Shown: positions 33,631-43,954, counted from the first letter of the stretch. The stretch is 64,000 nt of DNA from Pseudomonas libanensis (GCF_001439685.1 NZ_JYLH01000006.1:186001-250000); one strand, 5' to 3'. The notes: generated by a model from the sequence alone, not told the origin. Numbers and translations: made by a program.

Positions 33631-35289
33631 ATGAAATGGTTCTACGATCTCAAGATTTCCACCAAGTTGATCAGCTCGTTCCTGGTGGTCTTGGCGCTCA
33701 CTGCGGCCATGGGCGGCTTCGCCATCCTCCAGCTCGGCGCTGTCAACCATGCAGCCCAGGACATCAAGGGCAACTGGATGCCTTCCATGCGCGCAGCGGC
33801 AGGCATGCGTTTTTTTGCCGCCAACTATCGCTTGAAAGAAAACCGTCACCTCGCGACCGAGATCGCCGAGGAAAAGGCCCAGGCCGAACGTGAAGCCGCC
33901 GACGCGCGCCAACAGTTCGAAACCCGCATGGGCACCTATGAACAGTTGCTGTCGACTGATGAAGATCGTCAGCTGCTGGCCAGCGTAAAAAGCGCATGGG
34001 ATGCCTACCTGGCGAGCAGCAAGCAATTGCTCGAGTTTTCCCGGCAGAACCAGGAAGTCCAGGCACGCGGTTTGCTCAGGGGAGAGTCCAAGGGGCATTT
34101 CGATGAGGTGACCAGTCGCCTGCAGAAAATGGTCGAACTCAATGACGCCGGCGCGACGGTCGCGGGTGACAAAGGTTTGGCGCTGTACGAAAACGCACGC
34201 CTGTCGATCATCGCGGTACTGGTCGCGGCCTTGTTGATCGGCCTGGGCCTGGCGGTATTCATGGCCCGCATCATTTCCCGCCCACTGCGGCAAGCCGCAA
34301 CCGCCGCCGAGCAATTGGCTGAAGGCAACCTCAACACCCACATCGAACCGGGTGCCAAAGATGAAACCGGCATGGTGCTCAACGCTATGCGCAATATGGT
34401 CGGCAAGCTGGCGCATATCATCGGCGAAGTGCGCAACGCCGCCGATAACCTCGCCAGCGCCTCCGAGCAGGTCAGTGCCACCGCACAATCGATGAGCCAG
34501 GCCACCAGTGAACAGGCCGCCAGCGTCGAGGAAACCAGCGCCTCGGTGGAGCAGATGAGCGCCAGCATCAACCAGAACACCGAAAACGCCAAGGTCACCG
34601 ATGGCATGGCCAGCAAGGCCGCCAAGGAAGCCACCGAAGGCGGCGAGTCGGTACAGCAGACCGTGGTGGCGATGAAGAAAATCGCCCAGCGCATCAGCAT
34701 CATCGATGACATCGCCTACCAGACCAATCTGCTTGCCCTCAATGCCGCCATCGAGGCCGCCCGGGCCGGCGAGCATGGCAAGGGCTTCGCCGTGGTGGCC
34801 GCCGAAGTGCGCAAGCTGGCCGAACGCAGCCAGGTCGCCGCCCAGGAAATCGGCGAGCTGTCCTCCAGCAGCGTGGACATGGCTGAGAAGGCCGGCAAGC
34901 TGCTCGACGAAATGGTGCCCTCCATCAACAAAACCTCCGACCTTGTGCAGGAAATCAGCGCTGCCTCCGAAGAACAGGCCGCGGGTGTCGGGCAGATCAA
35001 CACGGCCATGACCCAGCTCAACCAGGTGACCCAGCAAAATGCCTCGAGCAGTGAGGAACTGGCGGCCACGGCCGAAGAAATGAGCAGCCAGGCCGAGCAA
35101 CTGCAACAGGCCATGAGCTTCTTCGTGCTGGATTCAACCCCCAGGGCCGCAGTTCAAGGCAGCAGCGTCGACAGCCCCGGCAGCAAGCCAAACCGTCAAA
35201 CGCCACGGCCGAAACCACAGGCATCGCGCAAGGCGTTCGCCTACAACCTGGGCAGCGCGCCGGACGAATCGGAATTCACCCGCTTCTGA
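33631..35289 (+). CDS. Transmembrane methyl-accepting chemotaxis protein (cluster 1)
   Basis: 552-residue classical receptor: TM1 (about 11-32), a periplasmic four-helix-bundle domain (about 33-190), TM2 (about 191-213), HAMP, then the methylation helices and hairpin ([21 protein letters not shown]). It ends in ESEFTRF, a phenylalanine variant of the C-terminal pentapeptide that tethers CheR/CheB. ATG at 33631 after ATGGAGGTT is preferred to the in-frame ATG ten codons earlier. Ligand unknown. Confidence 0.92.
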   Translation: MKWFYDLKISTKLISSFLVVLALTAAMGGFAILQLGAVNHAAQDIKGNWMPSMRAAAGMRFFAANYRLKENRHLATEIAEEKAQAEREAADARQQFETRMGTYEQLLSTDEDRQLLASVKSAWDAYLASSKQLLEFSRQNQEVQARGLLRGESKGHFDEVTSRLQKMVELNDAGATVAGDKGLALYENARLSIIAVLVAALLIGLGLAVFMARIISRPLRQAATAAEQLAEGNLNTHIEPGAKDETGMVLNAMRNMVGKLAHIIGEVRNAADNLASASEQVSATAQSMSQATSEQAASVEETSASVEQMSASINQNTENAKVTDGMASKAAKEATEGGESVQQTVVAMKKIAQRISIIDDIAYQTNLLALNAAIEAARAGEHGKGFAVVAAEVRKLAERSQVAAQEIGELSSSSVDMAEKAGKLLDEMVPSINKTSDLVQEISAASEEQAAGVGQINTAMTQLNQVTQQNASSSEELAATAEEMSSQAEQLQQAMSFFVLDSTPRAAVQGSSVDSPGSKPNRQTPRPKPQASRKAFAYNLGSAPDESEFTRF

Positions 35290-35324
35290 TCCCACGATCG
35301 ATGCGGGCCTACAAGGAGAGTGAC

Positions 35325-35864
35325 ATGGGCGCAGTGATGACGACTCGGCATACCGCGGTTGCGGTGGATGAGGATGCGCAATACCTGACCTTCATGCTTG
35401 GCGGCGAAATGTTCGCCATCGGCATCCTGGGGATCAAGGAGATTATTGAATACGGCAGCCTGACCGTGGTGCCGATGATGCCGACGTTCGTGCGTGGGGT
35501 GATCAACCTGCGTGGCGCGGTGGTGCCGGTGGTGGACTTGTCGGCGCGCTTTGGGCGGGCCAATTCGGCGATCACCCGGCGCTCCTGCGTGATCATCATC
35601 GAGGCGAGTAGCGAAGATGGCCAGCCACAGGATATCGGCTTGCTGGTCGATACCGTGTCGGCGGTGCAGGAGATCCCGGCCGCGCAGATCGAGCCACCGC
35701 CCAGCTTCGGGGCGCGGGTTCGCGCCGATTTCATTGGTGGCATGGCCAAGGTCGACGGCAAGTTCGTGATCGTGCTGGAGGTGGACAAGGTGCTGTCCAT
35801 CGATGAGATGTCCAGCCTTGCCGAGGGCGGCCAAGCGCCGGTCCTCGACCTCGATCCGCGTTGA
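35325..35864 (+). CDS. cheW: CheW coupling protein (cluster 1)
   Basis: 179-residue CheW with the double SH3-like fold (LTFMLGGEMFAIGILGIKEI; GVINLRGAVVPVVDL). It links receptors to CheA. ATG at 35325 follows AAGGAGAGTG; an ATG eight codons earlier in frame lacks a ribosome site. Only one CheW is in this cluster, two in the other. Confidence 0.95.
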   Translation: MGAVMTTRHTAVAVDEDAQYLTFMLGGEMFAIGILGIKEIIEYGSLTVVPMMPTFVRGVINLRGAVVPVVDLSARFGRANSAITRRSCVIIIEASSEDGQPQDIGLLVDTVSAVQEIPAAQIEPPPSFGARVRADFIGGMAKVDGKFVIVLEVDKVLSIDEMSSLAEGGQAPVLDLDPR

Positions 35865-35873
35865 GTGCCGACC

Positions 35874-36683
35874 ATGCCAGATACTGCCTCCATCGATGAT
35901 CGTGAATTCGGCCAGTTCCAGAGCTGGCTGTACCGTGCGGCCGGCATCAACCTGTCACCGGCCAAGAAGGCCCTGGTGGCCGGGCGCCTGTTCAAGCGCC
36001 TCAAGCATTATGAGCTGCACAGCTATGGTGAATACTTCAAGCTGATCATGAACGACCAGCGCAAGGGCGAGCTGCAGGTTGCGCTGGATTTGCTCACCAC
36101 CAACGAAACCTATTTTTTCCGCGAGCCCAAGCACTTCGACTTCCTGCGCCAGCAGGTGCTGCCCAAGGCGGCGCCGGGCAAGGTCTTTCGCGTGTGGAGC
36201 GCGGCCAGCTCCTCGGGCGAAGAGCCCTACAGCCTGGCGATGACCCTGGCCGAGAGCCTGGGCACCACCCCCTGGGAAGTGATCGGCTCGGACATCAGCA
36301 CCCAGGTGCTGGCCAAGGCGCGCAACGGCCATTACGCCATGGAGCGCGTCGGGACGCTGCCCCAGCCGCTGCTGACCAAGTACTGCCTCAAGGGCACTGG
36401 CCGCCAGGAGGGGACGTTCCTGATCGACAAGGCCTTGCGTAGCCGGGTCAATTTTGTCCAGGTCAACCTTAACCAAGCGCTGCCGGCACTGGGCGAGTTC
36501 GAGGTGATCTTCCTGCGCAACGTGATGATCTATTTCGACCAGCAGACCAAGAGCCAGGTGGTCGCGCGTCTGCTGCCGCTGCTCAAGCCCGGCGGCTATT
36601 TCATTATCAGCCACTCGGAAAGCCTCAACGGTGTAAATGACACCTTGAAGCTGGTGGCGCCGTCGATTTACCGCAAGCCATGA
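35874..36683 (+). CDS. cheR: CheR receptor methyltransferase (cluster 1)
   Basis: 269-residue SAM-dependent methyltransferase that methylates receptor glutamates. Helical N-domain (1-80), then SAM-binding motif VWSAASSSGEEPYSLAM and the TNETYFFREPKHF block. GTG at 35865, immediately after the cheW stop, is an alternative start adding three residues. Its end overlaps cheD (ATGA). Confidence 0.95.
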   Translation: MPDTASIDDREFGQFQSWLYRAAGINLSPAKKALVAGRLFKRLKHYELHSYGEYFKLIMNDQRKGELQVALDLLTTNETYFFREPKHFDFLRQQVLPKAAPGKVFRVWSAASSSGEEPYSLAMTLAESLGTTPWEVIGSDISTQVLAKARNGHYAMERVGTLPQPLLTKYCLKGTGRQEGTFLIDKALRSRVNFVQVNLNQALPALGEFEVIFLRNVMIYFDQQTKSQVVARLLPLLKPGGYFIISHSESLNGVNDTLKLVAPSIYRKP

Positions 36684-37213
36684 AAAAACCAGACGATGCG
36701 AGCGAAGTGGTGTTAGCGCCTGGCCAGGTCAGCTTTGCGACGCGGCCGACGCGCCTGCGCACCTTGCTCGGTTCCTGCGTGGCGATCACCTTTTGGCACC
36801 CGCAACGGCGGATCGGTGGCATGTGTCACTTCATGCTGCCGGGGCGCCTGCGCGATCATCAGCCCCTGGATGGCCGCTATGGCGACGAAGCCATGGAACT
36901 GCTGCTGCGCCACGCCCAGGCCAATGACACACAGGCACGGGATTACCAGGTCAAGTTGTTCGGCGGCGGCAAGATGTTCCCCGATCAGCCGCGCCGCTTG
37001 CCGACCCAGGACGTGGCCAGCCTGAATATTCGCGCAGCGCTGGCCCTCGCCGAGCGCTATCACCTGCACCTGATGGCCCAGGACATGGGCAGTACCGGTT
37101 ATCGCACGGTCATGTTCGACCTGTGGAACGGCAACGTCTGGGTCCGGCACCAACCAATGGGAACACTTCAACAAGATGCCTACCAAAAAAATCAGTGTGC
37201 TGCTGGTCGATGA
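36680..37213 (+). CDS. cheD: CheD receptor glutamine deamidase (cluster 1)
   Basis: 177-residue CheD. Catalytic Cys and His are in [12 protein letters not shown] and GGMCHFMLP. It deamidates receptor glutamines to make methylation sites and can bind CheC-type phosphatases, none of which is present here. The 3' end overlaps cheB by 38 bases, longer than the 4-base overlap in the second cluster. Confidence 0.93.
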   Translation: MKKPDDASEVVLAPGQVSFATRPTRLRTLLGSCVAITFWHPQRRIGGMCHFMLPGRLRDHQPLDGRYGDEAMELLLRHAQANDTQARDYQVKLFGGGKMFPDQPRRLPTQDVASLNIRAALALAERYHLHLMAQDMGSTGYRTVMFDLWNGNVWVRHQPMGTLQQDAYQKNQCAAGR

Positions 37214-38255
37214 CTCGGCCGTGGTGCGCCAGGTACTGCTGGCGATTCTCGCCGACACGCCGGACATCCACGTCATGGGCGCCGCCTCCGACCCGATTTT
37301 CGCCATGGACAAACTCACCCGGGAATGGCCGGATGTGATCGTGCTGGACGTCGAGATGCCGCGCATGGACGGCATCACCTTTCTCAAGAAAATCATGAGC
37401 GAACGGCCGACGCCGGTGGTGATCTGCTCGTCGCTGACCCAGAAAGGCGCGGAAACCTCCCTGCAGGCGTTGGCAGCGGGCGCCGTGGAAATCATCACCA
37501 AGCCGACCACCGGCTTGAAGAACTTCCTGATCGAATCGGCGGCCGAATTGGTGACAGCGATCCGTGCCGCGGCGAACTCCAACGTCAGGAACCTGGGCAA
37601 GCGCAGCGTCAGCCCGGCGCCATTGGCCCCGGCCAGCAAGCTCAGCGCGGATGCGATCCTGCCCGCCGCCAACGGCCATGCCATGGCGCAGACCACCGAA
37701 CGTATCGTCGCCATCGGCACCTCCACCGGCGGCACCCAAGCGTTGGAGGCGGTGCTGACGGCGCTGCCGCGGGTGTGCCCGGGCATGGTGATCGTGCAGC
37801 ACATGCCGGAAAAATTTACCGCCTCGTTTGCCGAGCGTCTCAATAGCGTGTGCGAGATCGAGGTGCGCGAAGCACGCAACAATGACCGCATCCTGCCTGG
37901 CCTGGCCCTGATCGCCCCTGGCGGCAAACACTTGATGGTCACCCGCAGCGGTGCCTATTACCACGCCCAGGTTATCGACGGCCCGCTGGTCAACCGGCAC
38001 CGGCCGTCAGTGGACGTGCTGTTTCGTTCGGTGGCCAAGTTCGCCGGCAAGAACGCCACGGGCATCATCATGACCGGCATGGGCGACGACGGCGCGCGCG
38101 GGCTCAAGGAGATGCTCGAGGCCGGTGCCGCCACGGTGGCCCAGGACGAGGCCAGTTGCGTGGTGTTCGGCATGCCCAAGGAAGCGATCAAGCTCAACGC
38201 CGCCCAGCGGGTCATGGCGCTGGAGGATATTCATCGGGCGATTTTGCATAAGTAA
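37176..38255 (+). CDS. cheB: CheB receptor methylesterase (cluster 1)
   Basis: 359-residue two-domain protein: receiver with Asp58 ([11 protein letters not shown]) and methylesterase domain with catalytic Ser in GTSTGGTQ, His in VQHMPEKF and Asp in GMGDDGARG. It removes methyl groups from receptors when phosphorylated by CheA. Its last 190 bases are almost identical to cheB of cluster 2 (89 bp perfect), unlike the rest of the two clusters. Confidence 0.95.
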   Translation: MPTKKISVLLVDDSAVVRQVLLAILADTPDIHVMGAASDPIFAMDKLTREWPDVIVLDVEMPRMDGITFLKKIMSERPTPVVICSSLTQKGAETSLQALAAGAVEIITKPTTGLKNFLIESAAELVTAIRAAANSNVRNLGKRSVSPAPLAPASKLSADAILPAANGHAMAQTTERIVAIGTSTGGTQALEAVLTALPRVCPGMVIVQHMPEKFTASFAERLNSVCEIEVREARNNDRILPGLALIAPGGKHLMVTRSGAYYHAQVIDGPLVNRHRPSVDVLFRSVAKFAGKNATGIIMTGMGDDGARGLKEMLEAGAATVAQDEASCVVFGMPKEAIKLNAAQRVMALEDIHRAILHK

Positions 38256-38327
38256 TAAGGCGTTTAGTTGTCTTAACACCCATCCTGCTATTGCCAGGTG
38301 TTTTGCACATCCGAGGTATTGGGAAAC

Positions 38328-41240
38328 ATGAATCGCCACGCACAGGTAATGGCTGAGGATGAAAAGTTACGTACCCTCGAGAGTGTGCTCGGCTGCCTTT
38401 CGGTTGCGGTTGCGGCGTTGGATCGAGCGGCGCGGGTGGTCACGGGCAACCCGGCGTTCTCAAATCTGTTGGTTCAAAACGGCGTTTCTGCTGGCATCGG
38501 CGGCGAGTTTGTCTCACTCCTGCGTGCCGAAGACCATTGGCTTTTTTACCTCGCCCTGGAAAAAGCCGGCGCAAATAATCGCGCAGTTTTCGCAGCGGTA
38601 GGCGAGGGGCTGGGCCTGCTGGATGTCTGCCTGACGCTGTGGCACGACGATTATTTTATCGTTGAAGTGATAGTGCGCCAGGCGTTATCGGCACCGCCAC
38701 CCGCGATCGAAAGTTATGCGCAGATCCCGCTCAGGTCGATTTTCGACGCCTCCGGCACCGGCTTGGCGCTGGTGTCACTCGAGGGCCGTTGGCTGCGCGC
38801 CAACGGTGTCATCTGCACCATGCTGGGCTACAGCGAAGCACAGTTGCAACGCACCACGTTCATGGCGCTGACCCACGCCGACGACATGCAGGTCGGCAAG
38901 CAACTGATCGAAGAGTTGAAATGCGGTGCGAGGGCGGGGGTGACCTTGCACAAGCGCTATATTCATCGCGACGGACGGGTGGTGTGGGCGCGCTTGACCG
39001 TGGGCCTGGTACGTGACGACCAAGGGCAACCGGCCTGTTTCGTTTCTCAACTGGAAGACATCACCGAGAATTGGCAGCTGCGCGAAACGTTGATGGGCAG
39101 CGAGCTCAAGTTCCTCACCCTGGCAGAGAACTCCCCCAATATCATTGTCCGTTACGACCGCAACCTGTTGCGCACCTACGTCAATCCGGCCTATCTGCGC
39201 TTGACCGGCAAGACTTGTGACGCGGCGATAGGCGTCAGCCCGGATGAGGAAGCCAGTGATTACCTCAACCAATTGCGTCGTGTGGTGGCAACGGGCGAGA
39301 CCGCGCAGTTTGTCGACAGCTGGAGCGTCGCCAACGGTCTCGGTTACATAAGTTGTGCGGTCAGCCTGATGGCCGAACGCAGCAACACCGGCGAGGTGAT
39401 CGGTGTGCTCTCGTTGGCCCACGACATTACCGAGCTGCGCAGGCAACAGCTGCTGGAAGATGCGCGTTTGGGCATCTTCGAAAAAATGGCGACGGGTGCC
39501 TCCCTCGAGGAAACGCTGGCACTGCTCGTGGGGTATCTGCAATTGGCCTTGCCCCAATGGTCCTGCCGCGTACAGCTGGTGGAACCGTTCGACACTGGCC
39601 TGGCGACGTACCGGGTTTGTGCATCTGAACTTGCAGACGACTCATGCTGGTGCGAACCGATCATGGACAAACAAGGGCAACGCCTGGGAGCTTTCGAATT
39701 ATCCCGGTTGCCTGGTTCCGCGACGCACGAGAGCGATATTCAGCCTGTACGGCAAACCTGTCACATTGCCGCGATCGCAATTGAACGTTGGCAATCGGAG
39801 TCGTTACTGCGCGAGCGTGAGCGCCGTTACCGGGATATTTTCGACCATAACCTGGACATGCTCCTGTTGTTGGAGGTGACACCGGCCGGCGATTTGTCTT
39901 GTGTCGAAGCCAACCCGGCGTTGTCACGCGCGCTGGGCAAAGCCCATGAGGTGCTGATCGGCGCGACGCTGGTGTCGATATTCGGCCGGTTGGGCGCGCA
40001 GAAGCTCCAGGGGCTTTGCGAGCAGTGCAGGGTTGCCGGTCGCACGGTTGAGTCAGATGAGAGCATGCTTCTGCTCAACGAAGTTCGTAACCTGCATTTC
40101 ACCCTGGTACCGGTGGCCGATCCCGGGCGCACGGGCTCGCGCATACTGGTGATCGGTCGCGATACCACCCTGCTGACCCGCGCCCGGCACAAAGAGCTGG
40201 AGCGCCAGCACGACATCAACACACTGGTAGAAAACAGTCCGGACGCTGTCGCCCGGTTGAGTGCCCAAGGTGACGTGCTCTACGTCAATGCGCGGTTAAA
40301 GACCTGGGTAGGCGACGCCTGGCCGAAGCTGATCGGCATGCCTATGGATGCGTTGGCCCCCCTGAATCACCAGTCCCAGCTGTTTCGTGAATTGGTTGCC
40401 CAGGTGATTCGTGAAAACAAGGCAACCGAGCAGGAGTTTCGACTCTCAATCTTGAAGACGGCCCCCAAAGTGGTGCTGATCCACTTTGTTCCGGAGGTGG
40501 ATGGTGAGCGAGTGGTCAGCGTACTGGCGGTAGGGCGCGATATTTCCACGCTGCGAGCGGCGGAGCGGCGCCTGGCCAATTCCAACGCGCAGTTGCGCGA
40601 TCTGTCGACCCGCCGCGAAACCGCCCGGGAAGAGGAGCGCAAACTGATCGCCAGGGAGGTCCACGACGAATTGGGCCAGCACCTTACCGCATTGCGCATG
40701 GGGATCTCGTTATTGCGGTTTCAGTTCGGCGCCACCACGCCGGAGCTCGCGCCTCAGGTGGAACGCTTGCTGGCGCTGACCGACAAGACGATTCAGGTGG
40801 TGCGCAATGTTTCCACCAGCCTGCGACCGTCCGCCTTGAACCTGGGGCTGGTCTCGGGCCTGGAATGGCTGACCACCGAGTTCTCCACCTTGACCCTGGT
40901 TCCGTGTGTGCTGCACTTGCCTTCGATTCCCCTGGTCCTCCCTGATACGCACATTACCGCCGCGTTTCGCATCGTTCAGGAATCGCTGACCAACATTGCG
41001 CGATACGCCGAAGCGACACAGGTCAGCGTCACCCTGACCCCGCAGGAAACCCATTGGCTGCTGGAGGTGCAGGACAACGGCAAGGGTTTCGAGCCGGAGG
41101 CGCTCACGCGCCAGACCCTGGGCCTGGCGGGCATGCGTGAGCGCGGCCTGATGTTGGGCGGCAAAGTCATTATTTTCAGTCATCCCGGGCAGGGCACCAC
41201 GGTCCAGGCATTTATTCCGATGCACAAGGATACGTATTGA
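38328..41240 (+). CDS. Large soluble multi-PAS sensor kinase between the che clusters
   Basis: 970-residue cytoplasmic kinase without clear membrane helices. Four or five PAS-like units (about 20-110, 135-255, 262-370, 500-625, 630-745), one GAF-like segment (about 375-490), then a HisKA_3 domain with His779 (IAREVHDELGQHLTALRMG) and HATPase_c (QDNGKGFE). This NarX/LuxR-type transmitter pairs with the regulator directly downstream (1-base overlap). Start at ATG 38328; an in-frame TTG lies 30 bases upstream. Signal unknown. Confidence 0.9.
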   Translation: MNRHAQVMAEDEKLRTLESVLGCLSVAVAALDRAARVVTGNPAFSNLLVQNGVSAGIGGEFVSLLRAEDHWLFYLALEKAGANNRAVFAAVGEGLGLLDVCLTLWHDDYFIVEVIVRQALSAPPPAIESYAQIPLRSIFDASGTGLALVSLEGRWLRANGVICTMLGYSEAQLQRTTFMALTHADDMQVGKQLIEELKCGARAGVTLHKRYIHRDGRVVWARLTVGLVRDDQGQPACFVSQLEDITENWQLRETLMGSELKFLTLAENSPNIIVRYDRNLLRTYVNPAYLRLTGKTCDAAIGVSPDEEASDYLNQLRRVVATGETAQFVDSWSVANGLGYISCAVSLMAERSNTGEVIGVLSLAHDITELRRQQLLEDARLGIFEKMATGASLEETLALLVGYLQLALPQWSCRVQLVEPFDTGLATYRVCASELADDSCWCEPIMDKQGQRLGAFELSRLPGSATHESDIQPVRQTCHIAAIAIERWQSESLLRERERRYRDIFDHNLDMLLLLEVTPAGDLSCVEANPALSRALGKAHEVLIGATLVSIFGRLGAQKLQGLCEQCRVAGRTVESDESMLLLNEVRNLHFTLVPVADPGRTGSRILVIGRDTTLLTRARHKELERQHDINTLVENSPDAVARLSAQGDVLYVNARLKTWVGDAWPKLIGMPMDALAPLNHQSQLFRELVAQVIRENKATEQEFRLSILKTAPKVVLIHFVPEVDGERVVSVLAVGRDISTLRAAERRLANSNAQLRDLSTRRETAREEERKLIAREVHDELGQHLTALRMGISLLRFQFGATTPELAPQVERLLALTDKTIQVVRNVSTSLRPSALNLGLVSGLEWLTTEFSTLTLVPCVLHLPSIPLVLPDTHITAAFRIVQESLTNIARYAEATQVSVTLTPQETHWLLEVQDNGKGFEPEALTRQTLGLAGMRERGLMLGGKVIIFSHPGQGTTVQAFIPMHKDTY

Positions 41241-41869
41241 TGATTCGCATGCTGATCGCCGATGACCACACCATCATGCGCGAAGGGCTCAAGCAACTGT
41301 TTAGCCTGGTGGCCGATGTGCAAGTAGTGGCCGAAGCCGAGAGTGGAACACAGCTGATCGAACTGTTGCGCCAGGTCGAGATCGACCTGCTGCTGCTGGA
41401 CATGAACATGCCGGGTATCAGCGGCGAGATCCTGATCGCCCGTTTGCACGCCCAGTACCCGAGCCTGCCGATCCTGGTGTTGAGCATGCATAACGAAATC
41501 CACATTGCCCAACGCGCATTACGGGCTGGAGCGCTCGGGTACCTGACCAAGGACCGCGACCCCGAGACTTTGCTGGCTGCCATGCGGCGGGTGGTCAGTG
41601 GGCAACGTTACCTGGACCCGGGCCTGGCTGAGCAGATTGCGCTGCAAAGCAGCGGTTTGAAGCAGCAGACCTACGTCGAAAGCTTGTCTGATCGCGAGTT
41701 CCAGATTCTGCGCCTGCTGGCGCACGGCCTGAGCGTCAACCAGATTGCCGAACAGTTGGTCATCAGCAACAAGACCGTCAGTACCCACAAGACGCGCTTG
41801 ATGGAAAAGATGGGGTTCGGCTCAACGGCAGACATCGTGCGCTTTGCCATGACCTTGGGTATCTCGTGA
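41240..41869 (+). CDS. LuxR/NarL-family response regulator
   Basis: 209-residue regulator: receiver domain (Asp in [10 protein letters not shown] near residue 54, Lys in LTKD) and a LuxR-type HTH ([25 protein letters not shown], near 145-205). It is the partner of the overlapping multi-PAS kinase. Repeats of TAGGGAT/ATCCCTA lie just downstream, before che cluster 2, and are a candidate target. Confidence 0.92.
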   Translation: MIRMLIADDHTIMREGLKQLFSLVADVQVVAEAESGTQLIELLRQVEIDLLLLDMNMPGISGEILIARLHAQYPSLPILVLSMHNEIHIAQRALRAGALGYLTKDRDPETLLAAMRRVVSGQRYLDPGLAEQIALQSSGLKQQTYVESLSDREFQILRLLAHGLSVNQIAEQLVISNKTVSTHKTRLMEKMGFGSTADIVRFAMTLGIS

Positions 41870-41883
41870 TGCGCGCGTTCGTG

Positions 41884-41933
41884 TAGGGATTTTCCTAGCC
41901 GGTTTCCCGGTATCCCTACCCCAGAATAGGGAT
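41884..41933. promoter_or_regulatory. Candidate operator: three TAGGGAT heptamers upstream of che cluster 2
   Basis: TAGGGAT at 41884-41890, its complement ATCCCTA at 41912-41918, and TAGGGAT at 41927-41933. The last two form an inverted repeat around CCCCAGA. Placed 100-150 bases before the first gene of cluster 2, they may bind the LuxR-type regulator encoded next door. No promoter core is obvious and no sigma-28 site was found. Confidence 0.45.
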
Positions 41934-42032
41934 GGTCCGATGGTTGCGTTGCTGTCATTGAGCCATTATTGCTCCCAGGCCGTCGAACTGCCGATTCACC
42001 GGCGACGACAGGCTTCGACTGGGAGACACACC

Positions 42033-43217
42033 GTGAGTGAACAGGCCCCAACCCCTTCAGCTGCCCTGACCCTGGTTCCGGTGATGTTTGCCGGCCTGCT
42101 CGGCGGCAGTGCGCTTGCCTACAGCGGCGGTTTCAGTGCCTGGGCCTTAATAGCGGGAGTTGCGCTGTTGGCGCTGTGCACAGGCCTGGGTTGCCTGGCG
42201 CATCGGCGTTACCAGGCACACTGCAAACACCTGTGCCAGCAGCTTGACCATCCAGCAATTGCTGCGACGGTGGTGGCTGTCGATAACGGCCTGGCAGACG
42301 TCTGCGTCCACGTCTTGCCCATCTGGACCAGGCAGATCGAAGCAGCGCGTGAGATCAGCGAAACCTCGATCCTCAAGCTCAGCGAACGCTTCAGTACGCT
42401 GTCATCCGACATCAGCCACAGTGTGTCCAGCCAGGGGGCGCAAGACGCTTCCAAGCAATTGGTCGACTTGCTGGAAGTTGGCCAGCGTGACCTCAACTCC
42501 ATCGTGGTAGCGCTGCGTGCTGCGCTGTCCAATAAAGAGAACGAACTTAAGGAAGTCCTGCAACTGTCCGGGTTCACTGAGCAACTCCAGCAGATGGCCA
42601 AGTTTGTTGGGGACATTGCCAGTCAAACCAACCTGCTGGCGCTCAACGCTGCCATCGAAGCGGCGCGTGCCGGCGAGGCCGGGCGAGGTTTCGCGGTGGT
42701 GGCCGATGAAGTGCGCAAACTCTCAAGCATGTCCGGCGAAACCGGGCGCAAGATCAGTGAAACCGTCAATACCGTCAACGCGGCCATCGCCCGTACGGTG
42801 CAAATGTCCCGTCACCACGCCGAACAGGACACCCTGACCCTCGCGGATTCGGAGCGTGTGGTGTCGCAGGTCATCGAACATTTTCGCGGTACCGCCCAAA
42901 GCATCGTGGGCAACAGCCATGACCTGCAGCAACAGAACGCCAATGTGGCCGGCGAAATTGCCCAGGTGCTGGTCGCCCTGCAGTTCCAGGATCGCGTCAG
43001 CCAGATGTTGACGCTGATTACCGGCGACTTGGGCAAGCTGCAGCAACAGTTAGGCGAGCGCCAGGAAGCGAGCCTGAGCGGTGGCGCCCTGATGCCGATG
43101 CGCGGAGACCAGTGGCTGCAGGCGCTTGCAACGGGCTACACCATGCCGGAGCAGCACGCCATTCATGGCGGCAAAGTGCACGCCAAGGTGCAAGCCAGCG
43201 AAATCACCTTTTTCTAG
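42033..43217 (+). CDS. Short methyl-accepting chemotaxis protein with CheZ-like motif (cluster 2)
   Basis: 394-residue paralogue of the 29616 receptor. Two N-terminal helices (about 10-30 and 35-53), the shared [20 protein letters not shown] block, MCP hairpin ([22 protein letters not shown]), then LQFQDRVSQ with Asp320 and Gln324 in the CheZ-like D-x3-Q pattern. GTG at 42033 after GGGAGACACA is preferred to the ATG at 41940, which lies upstream of any ribosome site and would add residues not seen in the paralogue. Confidence 0.87.
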   Translation: MSEQAPTPSAALTLVPVMFAGLLGGSALAYSGGFSAWALIAGVALLALCTGLGCLAHRRYQAHCKHLCQQLDHPAIAATVVAVDNGLADVCVHVLPIWTRQIEAAREISETSILKLSERFSTLSSDISHSVSSQGAQDASKQLVDLLEVGQRDLNSIVVALRAALSNKENELKEVLQLSGFTEQLQQMAKFVGDIASQTNLLALNAAIEAARAGEAGRGFAVVADEVRKLSSMSGETGRKISETVNTVNAAIARTVQMSRHHAEQDTLTLADSERVVSQVIEHFRGTAQSIVGNSHDLQQQNANVAGEIAQVLVALQFQDRVSQMLTLITGDLGKLQQQLGERQEASLSGGALMPMRGDQWLQALATGYTMPEQHAIHGGKVHAKVQASEITFF

Positions 43218-43230
43218 AGGAGTTTTTCCG

Positions 43231-43599
43231 ATGAGCAAAACCATTCTGATCGTCGACGACTCGGCCTCCATCCGGCAGGTGGTGAGCATCACCCTCAAGG
43301 GGGCGGGTTACGACGTGATCGAAGGCTGTGATGGACGTGATGCGTTGAGCAAGCTGGACGGTCGCAAAATCCACTTGATCGTCAGCGACGTGAACATGCC
43401 CAACATGGACGGCTTGAGCTTCGTCAAGGCCGCCAAGCTGTTGCCGGCCTACAAGTTCACCCCGGTCATCATGCTGACCACCGAGGCCAGTGATGCGATG
43501 AAGCAGCAAGGCCAGGCCAGCGGTGCCAAGGCGTGGATGGTCAAGCCTTTCCAGCCTGCGCAAATGCTCACCGCCGTCTCCAAGTTGATCCTGCCATAG
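43231..43599 (+). CDS. cheY: CheY (cluster 2)
   Basis: 122-residue receiver with Asp9-Asp10, Asp53 (SDVNMPNMD) and Lys in MVKPF. Same place and length as the cluster 1 copy. ATG follows AGAGGAGTTTTTCCG, 13 bases after the MCP stop. The two CheY proteins are alike enough that cross-phosphorylation is possible. Confidence 0.93.
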   Translation: MSKTILIVDDSASIRQVVSITLKGAGYDVIEGCDGRDALSKLDGRKIHLIVSDVNMPNMDGLSFVKAAKLLPAYKFTPVIMLTTEASDAMKQQGQASGAKAWMVKPFQPAQMLTAVSKLILP

Positions 43600-43632
43600 C
43601 GATGACCAGCGAGCGCTGGCCAGGAGGTTTGC

Positions 43633-43950
43633 ATGAAAAACACCGTCCCGATGCTGCGTCGAATCCAGGTCATGGAAGGCCCTCTGACGATCTACACGGC
43701 CAGCGAACAAAAAGACGTGTTGTTGTCGTTGTTTCCCCTGGCCCATGAGGTTGAGCTGGACCTGTCCAATGTCGACGAACTGGACAGCGCCGGTTTGCAA
43801 TTGTTGATTCTGATCAAGCGCGAATCGTTCAAGGACGGCACGCAGCTGGTGCTGAGCAACCCCAGTGCGACGGTACTCGAAGCCCTGCGGCTCAGTGGCC
43901 TTGACGACTACTTCGCCAATCCCTCTTTCACTGTATCGGCTGGAGCATGA
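43633..43950 (+). CDS. STAS-domain protein with intact Asp-Ser site (cluster 2)
   Basis: 105-residue STAS protein. The phosphorylatable position is kept: ELDSAGLQLL, Ser52 after Asp51, whereas the cluster 1 paralogue has Gly. Core GPLTIYTASE aligns with GELTIYTVAE of the other copy. ATG follows CAGGAGGTTTGC. No serine kinase or phosphatase partner is encoded nearby. Confidence 0.87.
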   Translation: MKNTVPMLRRIQVMEGPLTIYTASEQKDVLLSLFPLAHEVELDLSNVDELDSAGLQLLILIKRESFKDGTQLVLSNPSATVLEALRLSGLDDYFANPSFTVSAGA

Positions 43951-43954
43951 CCCT

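Noticed and set aside
41980..42012. GCCGATTC upstream of che cluster 2 as a possible sigma-28 -10 element
   Set aside because: No TAAAG-like -35 at the required 11-bp spacing.
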